Part shown: positions 36,219-44,634 of the stretch, piece by piece | Layout: every line of letters begins with the position of its first letter | Numbering within the stretch: position 1 is the first letter of the stretch | Assembly (NCBI GenBank): GCA_021740785.1 | Contig: JAIOZI010000006.1 | Span: 40,921 to 104,920, forward strand | Direction: 5' to 3' | Source of the DNA: Melioribacteraceae bacterium | GTDB lineage: Bacteria; Bacteroidota; Ignavibacteria; Ignavibacteriales; Melioribacteraceae | Length of the DNA stretch: 64,000 nucleotides | Program-made: the position numbers and the translations under genes | The notes under the pieces: model-generated | Told to the model about the DNA's origin: nothing | What the model saw: the letters and a program-made list of their open reading frames with translations, nothing else | Database searches by the model: none

Positions 36219-36932
36219 ATGAAACTAGATGTATTAATATTCGCTGCTCACCCGGATGATGCGGAACTTTCGATGGGCGGCACAATAATTAAATTAAGCA
36301 GGATTGGGAAAAAAGTCGGTTTAATCGATCTTTCGGAAGCCGAATTGAGTACGCGCGGCACCATCGAATCGCGTTATAAAGAAGCAGAGAATGCTTCAAA
36401 AATTCTTGGATTAACAATGCGGAAAAACTTGAAACTTCCGGACGGAAAGTTAAAATATTCCGATGAATTTATGCTATTGATCGTGAGGCAAATTAGGAAA
36501 TATAAACCGCAAATAGTTTTTGCTCCCTATAAAAACGACCGGCATCCCGATCACGTTGGAACCAGCAGTTTGGTGAAGGAATCAATATTTTATTCCGGGT
36601 TGGAAAAAATAGAAACTTCTGAAAATGAAGTAAAACAATCACCATTCAGACCTGCTAAAATTTACTACTTTATGCAGACCTACAAATTCAATCCGTCATT
36701 TATAGTTGATATTTCGGAAGTGTTTGAATCAAAAATGGATTCAGTGAATGCCTATAGTTCGCAGTTTTTTAATCCCAAAAGTGATGAACCGGAAACCTTT
36801 ATAAGCACAAAAAAATTCAGCAATTATCTCGAAGCAAGAGCCTGTTATTACGGATTCCAGATCGGGAAGGAATACGGGGAACCATTTTATTGCGAAGAAG
36901 ATATTGAGATGAAAGTAGAAGGATTGTTATAA
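36219..36932 (+). CDS. bshB1: Bacillithiol biosynthesis deacetylase BshB1 (LmbE family)
   Basis: 237 residues of the LmbE/PIG-L zinc deacetylase family. AHPDDAEL (residues 10-17) and HPDHVGTSSLV (near 110) give the metal ligands, and DLSEAELSTRGTIESRY is a run specific to the BshB1 branch. It removes acetate from N-acetylglucosaminyl-malate in bacillithiol synthesis. bshA and bshC are not adjacent. The 272-base gap upstream contains only AT-rich sequence; no convincing promoter or riboswitch was seen. Confidence 0.9.
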   Translation: MKLDVLIFAAHPDDAELSMGGTIIKLSRIGKKVGLIDLSEAELSTRGTIESRYKEAENASKILGLTMRKNLKLPDGKLKYSDEFMLLIVRQIRKYKPQIVFAPYKNDRHPDHVGTSSLVKESIFYSGLEKIETSENEVKQSPFRPAKIYYFMQTYKFNPSFIVDISEVFESKMDSVNAYSSQFFNPKSDEPETFISTKKFSNYLEARACYYGFQIGKEYGEPFYCEEDIEMKVEGLL

Positions 36933-36952
36933 ATGATTTTTAGGAGGCAATT

Positions 36953-37810
36953 ATGAATATATCGTTTCTCGGTACGGGTTTGATGGGAAACCCGATGGCG
37001 CAAAGGTTATTGAAAAAGGGGAATGAAGTTTCTGTTTACAATCGTACGATGAGTAAAACGGAAAATCTTGCGAAATTAGGTGCGATGGTTTATGATAATC
37101 CTGCAGATGCAATTGAATGTGGCGATACAATAATTGTAATGCTTTCCGATTTTGATGCAGTTAAAAATGTTTTGTTTTATGATGGTTACAAAAACTTCAG
37201 AGGTAAAACAGTAATTCAGATGAGCACTATTTCTCCCACCGAAAGTGAAATTATTAGTGAACATATAAATGAGTTTGGCGGTGAATATATTGAAGCCCCG
37301 GTCTTAGGCAGTATTCCTCAAGTTAAGTCCGGACAGCTTTTCGTATTAATGGGCTGCAGTGCTGAATTATTTGAAAAATGGAACGGTTTTCTCTCCGTCT
37401 TCGGAGATCGTGTGATTTATTTCGGTGATATTGGAAAAGCTTCTGCAGCAAAGTTGGGACTGAATCAACTGATTGCATCTCTCACGACCTCTTTTTCAAT
37501 GAGTTTGGGTTATATCACCGAAAAGGGTGTTGATATTGATAAATTTATGGAAGTTCTGAAAGGAAGCGCCCTCTTTGCTCCAACTTTCGAAAAGAAACTT
37601 GAAAATATGAAATCACGGAATTTCTCTAATCCGAATTTCCCGTTAAAACATTTGTTGAAAGATGTTAGATTGATGGAAGATGAATTTGGACAAGCCGGGA
37701 TAAACATTACCCCGTTAATGGCGGTTCAGGAAATTATAAAAGACGGTTTAGAAAATAATCAAGGGGAGAATGATTATTCGGCGCTTTATAATTCTGTTCA
37801 TCCAAAATAA
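36953..37810 (+). CDS. NAD(P)-dependent beta-hydroxyacid dehydrogenase family oxidoreductase
   Basis: 285 residues. The Rossmann start FLGTGLMGNPMAQRLLKKGNEVSVYNRT and a 3-hydroxyisobutyrate-dehydrogenase-like body (QMSTISPTESEIISE, EAPVLGSIPQVKSGQLFVLMG, KLGLNQLIASLTTSFSMSLG with the catalytic Lys) place it in the glyoxylate/succinic-semialdehyde reductase and HIBADH family. The substrate cannot be fixed from sequence. It follows bshB1 by 20 bases behind an AGGAGG-like site, so they are co-transcribed. Confidence 0.88.
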   Translation: MNISFLGTGLMGNPMAQRLLKKGNEVSVYNRTMSKTENLAKLGAMVYDNPADAIECGDTIIVMLSDFDAVKNVLFYDGYKNFRGKTVIQMSTISPTESEIISEHINEFGGEYIEAPVLGSIPQVKSGQLFVLMGCSAELFEKWNGFLSVFGDRVIYFGDIGKASAAKLGLNQLIASLTTSFSMSLGYITEKGVDIDKFMEVLKGSALFAPTFEKKLENMKSRNFSNPNFPLKHLLKDVRLMEDEFGQAGINITPLMAVQEIIKDGLENNQGENDYSALYNSVHPK

Positions 37811-37846
37811 TTGAGAAAAATAATTCTCAAATAAATTAATTGCTTT

Positions 37847-39337
37847 ATGGAATCGAAAAGTTCTGACGAACCGGTACAAAACAATCTCAAAATGTGGGGA
37901 ATCGGTTTAGCAATTATTCTCTTTCTTGCGGTATTTTTTATATTTGATTTCGGTGAACATAAGTCCGCTCAAATCACGGCGGGGGTTGCTGTACTTATGT
38001 CGGCTTTATGGATAACCGAAGCAATCCCGCTTGCCGCTACATCGCTGATACCTTTAATTTTGTTTCCATTACTTGGAGTTCTCGATCCTAAAATCACTGC
38101 CGGGTCATACATCAATTCAACAATATTTTTATTCATTGGCGGATTCCTGATTGCAATTGCTATGGAGAAGTGGAATCTGCATAGAAGAATAGCCCTGTTT
38201 CTCATCAAATTATTCGGAACTTCACCTTCAACTATAATACTTGGATTTATGATAGCGGCAGCCGGAATTTCAATGTGGATTTCCAACACGGCAACTGCGG
38301 TTATGCTGCTTCCGATAGGGATGGCAATCTTAAAAAAAGTTGAAGAACAATTCGGAAGCGATAAGACTAAGAATTTTGCCGTCTCACTGCTCCTCGGTAT
38401 CGCTTACGGATGTTCAATAGGCGGAATTGCAACATTGATCGGAACACCGCCGAACTTGGTTTTCCAGAGAGTTTATTCGATTACTTTTCCCGGTAAACCT
38501 GAAATCTTTTTTAGTGAGTGGATGATGTACGGATTTCCATTATCAATCGTGATGCTGATTATTGTTTGGTTTCTTTTGACGAAAGTTTTTTATAAACCGG
38601 AATCAGAAATAAAAATTGAAAAATCATTAATTGATGAGGAACATAAACTGCTCGGAGCTGCATCTTATGAGGAAAAAGTCGTACTTACAGTTTTTTCTGT
38701 AACAGCTTTTTTGTGGATATTCCGCGGTGATATTGTACTCGGTGGTTTTATAATTCCCGGCTGGACGAATTTACTCCCGTCATTTGCAAAAGTTGAGGAT
38801 GCTACCGTTGGTATTGCAATGGCAATTTTGCTATTTGTGATTCCATCAAAATTTGAAAAAAGGAAAAAGGCAATTTTAACAGTAACAGCTTTCCGTAAAC
38901 TTCCGTGGGAAATTATTTTGTTATTCGGCGGCGGATTTGCACTAGCGGAAGGATTCGTCCAAAGCGGGCTTTCACAAATGGTAAGTTCATATTTCAGCGG
39001 GATGATCGGCATACCCCCGGTTTTAGTTATTTTTCTGATTTGCATCTCTGTTACCTTTTTAACAGAGCTGACTTCGAACACGGCGACTGCTCAAATTATT
39101 TTACCGATTTTAGCGGCTCTGGCGGTTGAATTAAATGTAAATCCGTTCCTCTTTATGATACCGGCAACTCTTTCAGCATCAATGGCGTTTATGATGCCGG
39201 TTGCTACTCCTCCGAATGCAATTGTTTTCGGCGGCAGCAGGTTGAAGGTCCTCCAAATGGCAAAAGCCGGGATTTTTATTAATATCCTCGGTGCAGTGTT
39301 AATTACTTTATGGGTATATTATATTCTCGACTTATAA
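37847..39337 (+). CDS. SLC13/DASS-family anion (dicarboxylate) symporter
   Basis: 496 residues with 11-12 membrane segments. WISNTATAVMLLPIGMAIL (near 145) and LTELTSNTATAQIILPILAAL (near 410) are the two SNT motifs that bind substrate and sodium in divalent-anion transporters. MMPVATPPNAIVFGG near the C-terminus is the family signature. Substrate likely a di- or tricarboxylate, or possibly sulfate. It starts 36 bases after the dehydrogenase. Confidence 0.92.
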   Translation: MESKSSDEPVQNNLKMWGIGLAIILFLAVFFIFDFGEHKSAQITAGVAVLMSALWITEAIPLAATSLIPLILFPLLGVLDPKITAGSYINSTIFLFIGGFLIAIAMEKWNLHRRIALFLIKLFGTSPSTIILGFMIAAAGISMWISNTATAVMLLPIGMAILKKVEEQFGSDKTKNFAVSLLLGIAYGCSIGGIATLIGTPPNLVFQRVYSITFPGKPEIFFSEWMMYGFPLSIVMLIIVWFLLTKVFYKPESEIKIEKSLIDEEHKLLGAASYEEKVVLTVFSVTAFLWIFRGDIVLGGFIIPGWTNLLPSFAKVEDATVGIAMAILLFVIPSKFEKRKKAILTVTAFRKLPWEIILLFGGGFALAEGFVQSGLSQMVSSYFSGMIGIPPVLVIFLICISVTFLTELTSNTATAQIILPILAALAVELNVNPFLFMIPATLSASMAFMMPVATPPNAIVFGGSRLKVLQMAKAGIFINILGAVLITLWVYYILDL

Positions 39338-39412
39338 TCAGCTATTGAATCCTTTTTGATTATGTTTCATCAAAATAATTAGTGAAATTTATTATTAAAT
39401 AAAGGAGAAAAC

Positions 39413-39799
39413 ATGAGTTATTATTTTTCAAAAACAGTTGATTACAGTTACGATCAAGCAATTGAAAGAGCGACCGAAGAATTAAAAAATGTTGGATTTG
39501 GTATTTTGACTGAAATTGATGTCAAAGCGACATTGAAGAAAAAATTAGATGTTGATTTTAGAAATTATAAAATTCTCGGTGCATGCAATCCTCAATTTGC
39601 ACATAAAGCGCTAACGGCTGAAGATAAAATCGGCGTGCTGCTTCCGTGTAATGTAATTGTTCAGGAAATCGAAGAAGGAAAAGTGGAAATTGCTGTTATG
39701 AATCCAGCCGAAGCAATGTCTGTTGTTAAAAATGAAAGTCTCGAACCGATTGCCGGCGAAGTGAATAAGTTATTAGAGACTGCGTTGGAGAAAATGTAA
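39413..39799 (+). CDS. DUF302 domain protein
   Basis: 128 residues spanning one DUF302 domain: FSKTVDYSYDQAIERATEELKNVGFGILTEIDVKATLKKKL, the ILGACNPQFAHKAL motif with its conserved Cys and His, and GVLLPCNVIVQE. Function unknown, although the domain is common near redox and sulfur genes. A strong AAAGGAG ribosome site lies 6 bases before the ATG. Confidence 0.92.
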   Translation: MSYYFSKTVDYSYDQAIERATEELKNVGFGILTEIDVKATLKKKLDVDFRNYKILGACNPQFAHKALTAEDKIGVLLPCNVIVQEIEEGKVEIAVMNPAEAMSVVKNESLEPIAGEVNKLLETALEKM

Positions 39800-39866
39800 C
39801 TTTTAACGCGGCTGATTAATTGATTCTTTGTAGGATAATTTTTTTAGACAAAGGTGCTGAAAAATT

Positions 39867-39912
39867 CAACTCCCTTCTCTCTTCAATTATTTTTCAAAGA
39901 GAGAAGGGTTGA
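39867..39912. terminator. Bidirectional terminator between convergent genes
   Basis: CCCTTCTCTCTT (39872-39883) pairs perfectly with AAGAGAGAAGGG (39897-39908) around a 13-base AT loop. It serves the DUF302 gene and the convergent membrane-protein gene. Confidence 0.75.
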
Positions 39913-39990
39913 TTTTGTAAAAATTATCAGTAAGCAAATCATTGTATATAAAATAATATCGCTTATTTTAATCGAATTAAGTAAATAGGC

Positions 39991-40674
39991 TTAACTTTGA
40001 CGGAATAAAATAAATTTCACTTTGTTCAGTCTTTCTTCGCTTAAAAATCCAACCAACAGAAGTGTTACCAAAATTTGAATTGCAATTACACTTGTTAATA
40101 ATATTGGTTCACCGGCAAAATATTTTTCCAGTCCGACGATATCCGGTGAGAATGTTGTGAAGTTCGCTAAATTAAACAGCACAATTATTGTCAGCAGTGA
40201 TTTCGACCCACCGAAATAATACCAGCAAAAAATCCCGTATCCCAGTTCCAATAAAAATGCAGCATATGGAAAAAGAGGATACAATTCGGTTCCAAGTTTT
40301 GGATCGTTTTGAAAAAATAATAGCGGTATATCTTTTGCATGTGTTAATAAATCGAGAGCAATGTGTGATAGAACACCGATGGCAAAAGGTAATGCAAGTT
40401 TTTCAATTCTAAAGAAGTAACGGATCAAAATGTAAGAAATGGCAGCAATTATTAAAGCGGATAATACCGAATGTGAAAACGGCATATGGTAGAGATGAAT
40501 ATCCCCGATATATTTTACTGAAGTTTCTGTGCTGGTTTTTTCTACTCCGATGAAATTAAATATCACCCAAAGAAATTCAACAGCCTGTACCGATAATAAT
40601 AACCATAAAATTTTTACGGTCGGGAATTTTTTCTTTATAATTAATGCAGTAGCTGCATGATTTATTGCAAACAT
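39991..40674 (-). CDS. Multi-pass membrane protein resembling YdjM-type membrane-bound metal-dependent hydrolases
   Basis: 227 residues with about six membrane helices. The N-terminal INHAATALIIKKKF and internal HMPFSHSVLSAL and GVLSHIALDLLTHAKDIPL give the spaced His and Asp pattern of the YdjM/DUF457 family. Catalytic function is unproven in the family. GGAGG precedes the ATG. It is downstream of tetR with its own copy of the shared operator, so it is the likely target of that regulator. Confidence 0.72.
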   Translation of the reverse strand: MFAINHAATALIIKKKFPTVKILWLLLSVQAVEFLWVIFNFIGVEKTSTETSVKYIGDIHLYHMPFSHSVLSALIIAAISYILIRYFFRIEKLALPFAIGVLSHIALDLLTHAKDIPLLFFQNDPKLGTELYPLFPYAAFLLELGYGIFCWYYFGGSKSLLTIIVLFNLANFTTFSPDIVGLEKYFAGEPILLTSVIAIQILVTLLLVGFLSEERLNKVKFILFRQS

Positions 40675-40698
40675 AATTCCTCCATCTATTTTATAAAT

Positions 40699-40723
40699 GT
40701 ACTGATAATGTTTTTTTAGTACT
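40699..40723 (-). promoter_or_regulatory. TetR-type operator upstream of the membrane-protein gene
   Basis: Reading on the minus strand, AGTACTA-N11-TCAGTAC lies 25-49 bases before the ATG at 40674. The same two half-sites with the same 11-base spacing occur in front of tetR. The halves repeat every 20 bases, two helical turns apart. Confidence 0.65.
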
Positions 40724-40740
40724 AAAACGAATAAAATTTT

Positions 40741-41325
40741 TTAGGGATTTGCACCCTCCAAAAACAATTTCGAAATCATATTGTAAGATTCATCAGGTGA
40801 ATATTTTGTAATCGCAATTATTTCCGGATTTACAACAAATTCAGTTATTTGTGTATAGTAGAAAAGAATGAAATCAACAGGAATGTCATTTCGAACTTTA
40901 TGCTGTTTAATTCCTTCCTCAAACAATTTCATATAAAGGGTTTCTAACCTTTCGCTTCTCATTTTCAGGTAATCATTCCACAGTTTGGGTGTCTGTGTTT
41001 TCAAATCCTCTAAAAATTCTTTGTTAATTCTCCCGAGAAGACTCCCTGTAAACTTGATGATTTGTTCCAATTTTTCCGGGAATTCCAAATTTGAATCGTT
41101 TACTATTAGTCCGATATGTTTATTTATATGCGAATTAAGATCAATTAACACGCTTCTCACTAATTCTTCTTTGGAAGGGAAAAATTTATAGACGGCAGAT
41201 TTGCTGGTTCGTAGTTCTGCAACAAGTTCATCAATCGAAACACGGGAAAATCCCAAACGGAAAAATTTTTCAGAAGCTAATTTTAAGATTCTCTCTTTTG
41301 TATCTGTTTTTTGTGGTCTCGGCAT
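40741..41325 (-). CDS. TetR/AcrR-family transcriptional regulator
   Basis: 194 residues. The TetR helix-turn-helix lies at about 8-55 (RILKLASEKFFRLGFSRVSIDELVAELRTSKSAVYKFFPSKEELV). The ligand domain is not assignable to a subfamily. Its promoter carries AGTACTA-N11-TCAGTAC immediately downstream of the -10, and the same site recurs before the next gene, so it probably represses itself and its neighbour. Inducer unknown. Confidence 0.92.
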   Translation of the reverse strand: MPRPQKTDTKERILKLASEKFFRLGFSRVSIDELVAELRTSKSAVYKFFPSKEELVRSVLIDLNSHINKHIGLIVNDSNLEFPEKLEQIIKFTGSLLGRINKEFLEDLKTQTPKLWNDYLKMRSERLETLYMKLFEEGIKQHKVRNDIPVDFILFYYTQITEFVVNPEIIAITKYSPDESYNMISKLFLEGANP

Positions 41326-41328
41326 TAC

Positions 41329-41353
41329 AGTACTATTTTGTTATTGTCAGTAC
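41329..41353 (+). promoter_or_regulatory. TetR-type operator in the tetR promoter
   Basis: AGTACTA-N11-TCAGTAC, which here extends to two copies of CAGTACTA 20 bases apart (41328 and 41348). It covers the predicted transcript start and reaches to 4 bases from the tetR ATG. Confidence 0.65.
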
Positions 41354-41354
41354 T

Positions 41355-41383
41355 AAAATAAATTAATGAAGATAAAATGTCAA
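41355..41383 (-). promoter_or_regulatory. tetR promoter
   Basis: TTGACA (41378-41383), 17 bases and TATTTT (41355-41360) on the minus strand. The operator directly adjoins the -10 box. Confidence 0.7.
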
Positions 41384-41411
41384 GTTTTTCTGCAAATTAT
41401 TTTATGATTAC

Positions 41412-41457
41412 TTGCTGTGAAATGAGAAAAACGTTATTTTGGAATCTGTAATTCCAA
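41412..41457 (+). promoter_or_regulatory. Promoter and 7-bp inverted repeat before the DUF4143 gene
   Basis: TTGCTG (41412-41417), 17 bases and TATTTT (41435-41440) form a likely promoter. It is followed by TTGGAAT-CTGTA-ATTCCAA (41439-41457), then GGAGG and the ATG. The inverted repeat could be an operator or a leader hairpin next to the ribosome site. Confidence 0.55.
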
Positions 41458-41470
41458 AAAGGAGGTAAAA

Positions 41471-42634
41471 ATGGAATTCTACATTCCAAGATTACTTAAA
41501 AATTCAAAACAGAGCTTCTTCCTCTTTGGTCCGCGCGGTACGGGGAAATCAACCTTTTTGAAGCATAATTATATAAATGCAATTTATTTGGATTTACTCA
41601 AACCGGATGAGTTTAGAAAATATTCGGCTCGACCTGAAAGATTAATTGAGTTGGTGAATGGAAATCCGGATAGAAAGACAGTTATTATTGATGAGATACA
41701 AAAACTGCCCGAGATTCTAGGTCCGGTACATCTGCTTATTGAAGATCATAAAGATAAGCAGTTCATTATGACGGGATCAAGCGCAAGAAAATTGAAAAAA
41801 GAAGGAGTGGATCTATTAGCAGGCAGAGCCATAAAACAAAACTTCCATCCCTTTCTTTTCTCTGAAATAAAACAACACTTTTCATTTGAGGAAATTTTTC
41901 AATACGGTTCTATTCCTATTATCATTACCTCTGAAGATCGTAGATCAGTTTTGGATTCGTATGTTTCGTTATACATCAAAGAGGAAGTTCAACTGGAGGG
42001 ATTTGTTCGTAATATTGGGAATTTTAATCGTTTCTTGGAATCTATCAGTTTTTCGCATGGTTCTCTTTTGAACATAAGCAACGTAGCGCGCGAGTGTCAA
42101 GTAGAAAGAAAGGTTGTTGAAAATTATATAAAAATATTGGAAGATATCTTACTGGCTTATAGAGTTTATTCATTTACAAAGAAAGCTAAACGTGTTGTTG
42201 TTCAGCATCCGAAATTTTATTTTTTTGATACCGGGGTGTTTAGATCGTTAAGACCAACCGGTCCGTTCGATAAGCCTGAAGAAATAAGCGGTGCAGCGTT
42301 GGAAGGATTAGTGTTTCAGAATCTCAAAGGATGGATTGATTACTCGGGAAAAGATCTTAAAATTTATTTTTGGAGGACAAAGGCAGGCGTTGAGGTTGAT
42401 TTTATTCTTTACGGCAGTGAGGGTATTTACGCAATTGAAGTAAAAAATTCTCAATCGGTTCGGCACGGTGATGTAAAATCTTTAAAATCATTTCAAAAAG
42501 AATATCCTGGCAGCAATGCAATATTGCTATATAACGGAAATGAAAAAATAAAAATCGATGATGTATTGTGCATACCGGTTCAATTGTTTTTGCAAAATCT
42601 ATATATTGATGGAACGCTTGACGAAATGCTTTAA
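41471..42634 (+). CDS. AAA-family ATPase with DUF4143 domain
   Basis: 387 residues. Walker A GPRGTGKST (near residue 21), Walker B VIIDEIQKLPE (near 74) and sensor MTGSSARKLKKEG lie in the N-terminal AAA_14 domain. The C-terminal DUF4143 (about 195-345) has a PD-(D/E)XK-like pattern FWRTKAGVEVDFILYG...YAIEVKNS with the E-x-K intact. These widespread proteins have no settled function. A perfect AAGGAGG site precedes the ATG. It stands alone, before the Bat operon. Confidence 0.92.
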   Translation: MEFYIPRLLKNSKQSFFLFGPRGTGKSTFLKHNYINAIYLDLLKPDEFRKYSARPERLIELVNGNPDRKTVIIDEIQKLPEILGPVHLLIEDHKDKQFIMTGSSARKLKKEGVDLLAGRAIKQNFHPFLFSEIKQHFSFEEIFQYGSIPIIITSEDRRSVLDSYVSLYIKEEVQLEGFVRNIGNFNRFLESISFSHGSLLNISNVARECQVERKVVENYIKILEDILLAYRVYSFTKKAKRVVVQHPKFYFFDTGVFRSLRPTGPFDKPEEISGAALEGLVFQNLKGWIDYSGKDLKIYFWRTKAGVEVDFILYGSEGIYAIEVKNSQSVRHGDVKSLKSFQKEYPGSNAILLYNGNEKIKIDDVLCIPVQLFLQNLYIDGTLDEML

Positions 42635-42739
42635 GAAACATTTTTGTATTTAACAAATCTTAACAAAATTTAAGTGAAACTTTTTAGAATGACCTTTGTA
42701 GAAACTCAGTGAAATATAAATTAATTAGTGAGGGGAATA

Positions 42740-43723
42740 TTGGAAATAACAGAACTGAACGAAAAGATCAAAAATGAAAGTGAATTTATCGATACACTTT
42801 TGAGTGAGATCGGGAAATCGATTGTAGGACAGAAGGAGATGGTTGAACGATTGTTGGTCGGATTGCTCGGAAACGGACACGTATTATTAGAAGGTGTTCC
42901 GGGTTTAGCAAAAACACTGGCAATTAAAACACTCGCCTCATCGATGAAAGCAAGATTCCAGAGAATTCAGTTTACGCCCGATCTTTTACCGGCTGACTTA
43001 ATCGGTACAATGATATATAATCAAAAGGAAAGCGCTTTCACTATTAAGAAGGGTCCTATCTTTTCCAACTTTATTTTAGCTGATGAAATTAACCGTGCGC
43101 CCGCAAAAGTACAGAGTGCATTGCTCGAAGCTATGCAGGAGCGTCAGGTAACAATAGGCGAAGAGACATTTAAACTCGACGAACCCTTCCTGGTTCTTGC
43201 TACACAAAACCCTATCGAACAAGAAGGAACTTATCCGCTGCCGGAAGCTCAGGTAGATAGATTTATGTTGAAAGTAAAAATTTCTTATCCTTCAAGAGAA
43301 GAAGAGCAACAGATTATGAGAATGAATGTCGGAGGAGTATTTCCACAAATTCAGCAGGTTGTTTCTCCGGAGCAAATTTTAAAGGCAAGAAAATTAGTCC
43401 ATGATGTTTACGTAGATGAAAAAATTGAAAAGTACATTCTTGATATTGTGTTTGCAACTAGGAATCCTGCAGAATTCGGATTAAGTAATTTAACGGAACT
43501 CATCAATTACGGCGGTTCGCCGCGTGCAACGATCAACCTTGCATTGGGCGCAAAAGCAATGGCATTTATAAAGAGAAGAGGATATGTAATTCCCGAAGAT
43601 GTTCGCGCAATTTGCATGGATGTGCTTCGTCATAGAATTGCAGTTACTTACGAAGCTGAAGCCGAAGATATTACATCGGAAAATATTATCAGTGATATCC
43701 TTAATAAAGTTGAAGTACCATAG
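42740..43723 (+). CDS. MoxR-family AAA ATPase
   Basis: 327 residues from a TTG at 42740 behind AGGGG. A GTG at 42728 is an alternative but would place that site inside the gene. Walker A GVPGLAKTL, then FTPDLLPADLIGT, Walker B ILADEINRAPAKVQSALLEAMQERQV and sensor ATQNPIEQEGTYPLPEAQVDRF are all typical. MoxR ATPases act as chaperones for VWA proteins. It is the first gene of the Bat operon and precedes the DUF58 gene by 35 bases. Confidence 0.93.
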   Translation: MEITELNEKIKNESEFIDTLLSEIGKSIVGQKEMVERLLVGLLGNGHVLLEGVPGLAKTLAIKTLASSMKARFQRIQFTPDLLPADLIGTMIYNQKESAFTIKKGPIFSNFILADEINRAPAKVQSALLEAMQERQVTIGEETFKLDEPFLVLATQNPIEQEGTYPLPEAQVDRFMLKVKISYPSREEEQQIMRMNVGGVFPQIQQVVSPEQILKARKLVHDVYVDEKIEKYILDIVFATRNPAEFGLSNLTELINYGGSPRATINLALGAKAMAFIKRRGYVIPEDVRAICMDVLRHRIAVTYEAEAEDITSENIISDILNKVEVP

Positions 43724-43758
43724 AATCGATTTATGAATTCATTTGGGATTTTAGATAA

Positions 43759-44634
43759 ATGCTGACAAGGGAATTACTAAAGCAAGTCCGCCAAATTGAG
43801 ATTAAAACCAAAGGTCTGGTTAATGAAGTCTTCTCAGGCGAATATCATTCTGTGTTCAAGGGACGCGGGATGGAATTCTCGGAAGTACGCGAATACCAGG
43901 TTGGTGATGATATCCGGAGTATCGATTGGAATGTTACTGCGCGGTTCGGTCATCCGTTTATAAAAATATTCGAAGAGGAACGTGAGCTTACCGTTATGCT
44001 TCTGGTTGATCTCAGCGGTTCTCTTGCATTTGGAACTATTGAGAAAACTAAACAGCAGATTGCAGCAGAGTTGAGTGCAATACTTGCGTTTTCGGCTATG
44101 AAGAATAATGATAAAGTTGGACTTATTTTATTCACCGATCAAATTGAAAAATTTATTTCACCCCGGAAAGGAAGAAGTCATGTGCTCAGAATTATACGTG
44201 AGGTACTTTCCTTTGAACCGCGCGGAAATGAAACTGATCTGAAAGCTGCCTTGGAATATTTTCATCATACTATAAAAAAGAAGAGCATTGCGTTTCTGAT
44301 TTCGGATTTTATTGATGAAGGTTACGATAAAATATTACGGATCGTAGGCAAGAAACATGATTTGATAAGTATAATTCTGCAGGACCGCAGGGAAAAGGAT
44401 TTACCAAGGAGCGGTCTGATGAAATTACGGGATGCCGAAACCGGGAAAATCAGGTATATCGATACAAGCAGCAAAGTTATTCAAGATTATTTCAGAAAAA
44501 AAAATAATGAGATTGAAACAAAAAGAAACCAGTTGTTGCTAAGCAGTGGAATTGATTCGATAAATGTCGATACAGGTCATTCTTATATTAAACCGTTAAT
44601 TGATTTTTTTAAGATAAGAGAAAAGAGATATTGA
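43759..44634 (+). CDS. DUF58 / VWA-like protein of the MoxR-Bat operon
   Basis: 291 residues. EVREYQVGDDIRSIDWNVTARFGHPFIK is the DUF58 signature, followed by MLLVDLSGSLAFGT, a metal-ion-dependent adhesion site of the VWA fold. DUF58 proteins are regular companions of MoxR. Its TGA overlaps the TTG start of the next gene. Confidence 0.92.
   Translation: MLTRELLKQVRQIEIKTKGLVNEVFSGEYHSVFKGRGMEFSEVREYQVGDDIRSIDWNVTARFGHPFIKIFEEERELTVMLLVDLSGSLAFGTIEKTKQQIAAELSAILAFSAMKNNDKVGLILFTDQIEKFISPRKGRSHVLRIIREVLSFEPRGNETDLKAALEYFHHTIKKKSIAFLISDFIDEGYDKILRIVGKKHDLISIILQDRREKDLPRSGLMKLRDAETGKIRYIDTSSKVIQDYFRKKNNEIETKRNQLLLSSGIDSINVDTGHSYIKPLIDFFKIREKRY

Noticed and set aside
37811..37846. TTGAGAA/TTCTCAA hairpin as a terminator between the dehydrogenase and the SLC13 gene
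   Set aside because: It is a short AT-rich stem without a T tract, and the 36-base gap suggests co-transcription.
40712..40726. The TTTTAGTACTAAAA palindrome as a terminator for tetR
   Set aside because: It has no GC stem, and the same half-site with fixed spacing occurs in the tetR promoter, which fits an operator better.
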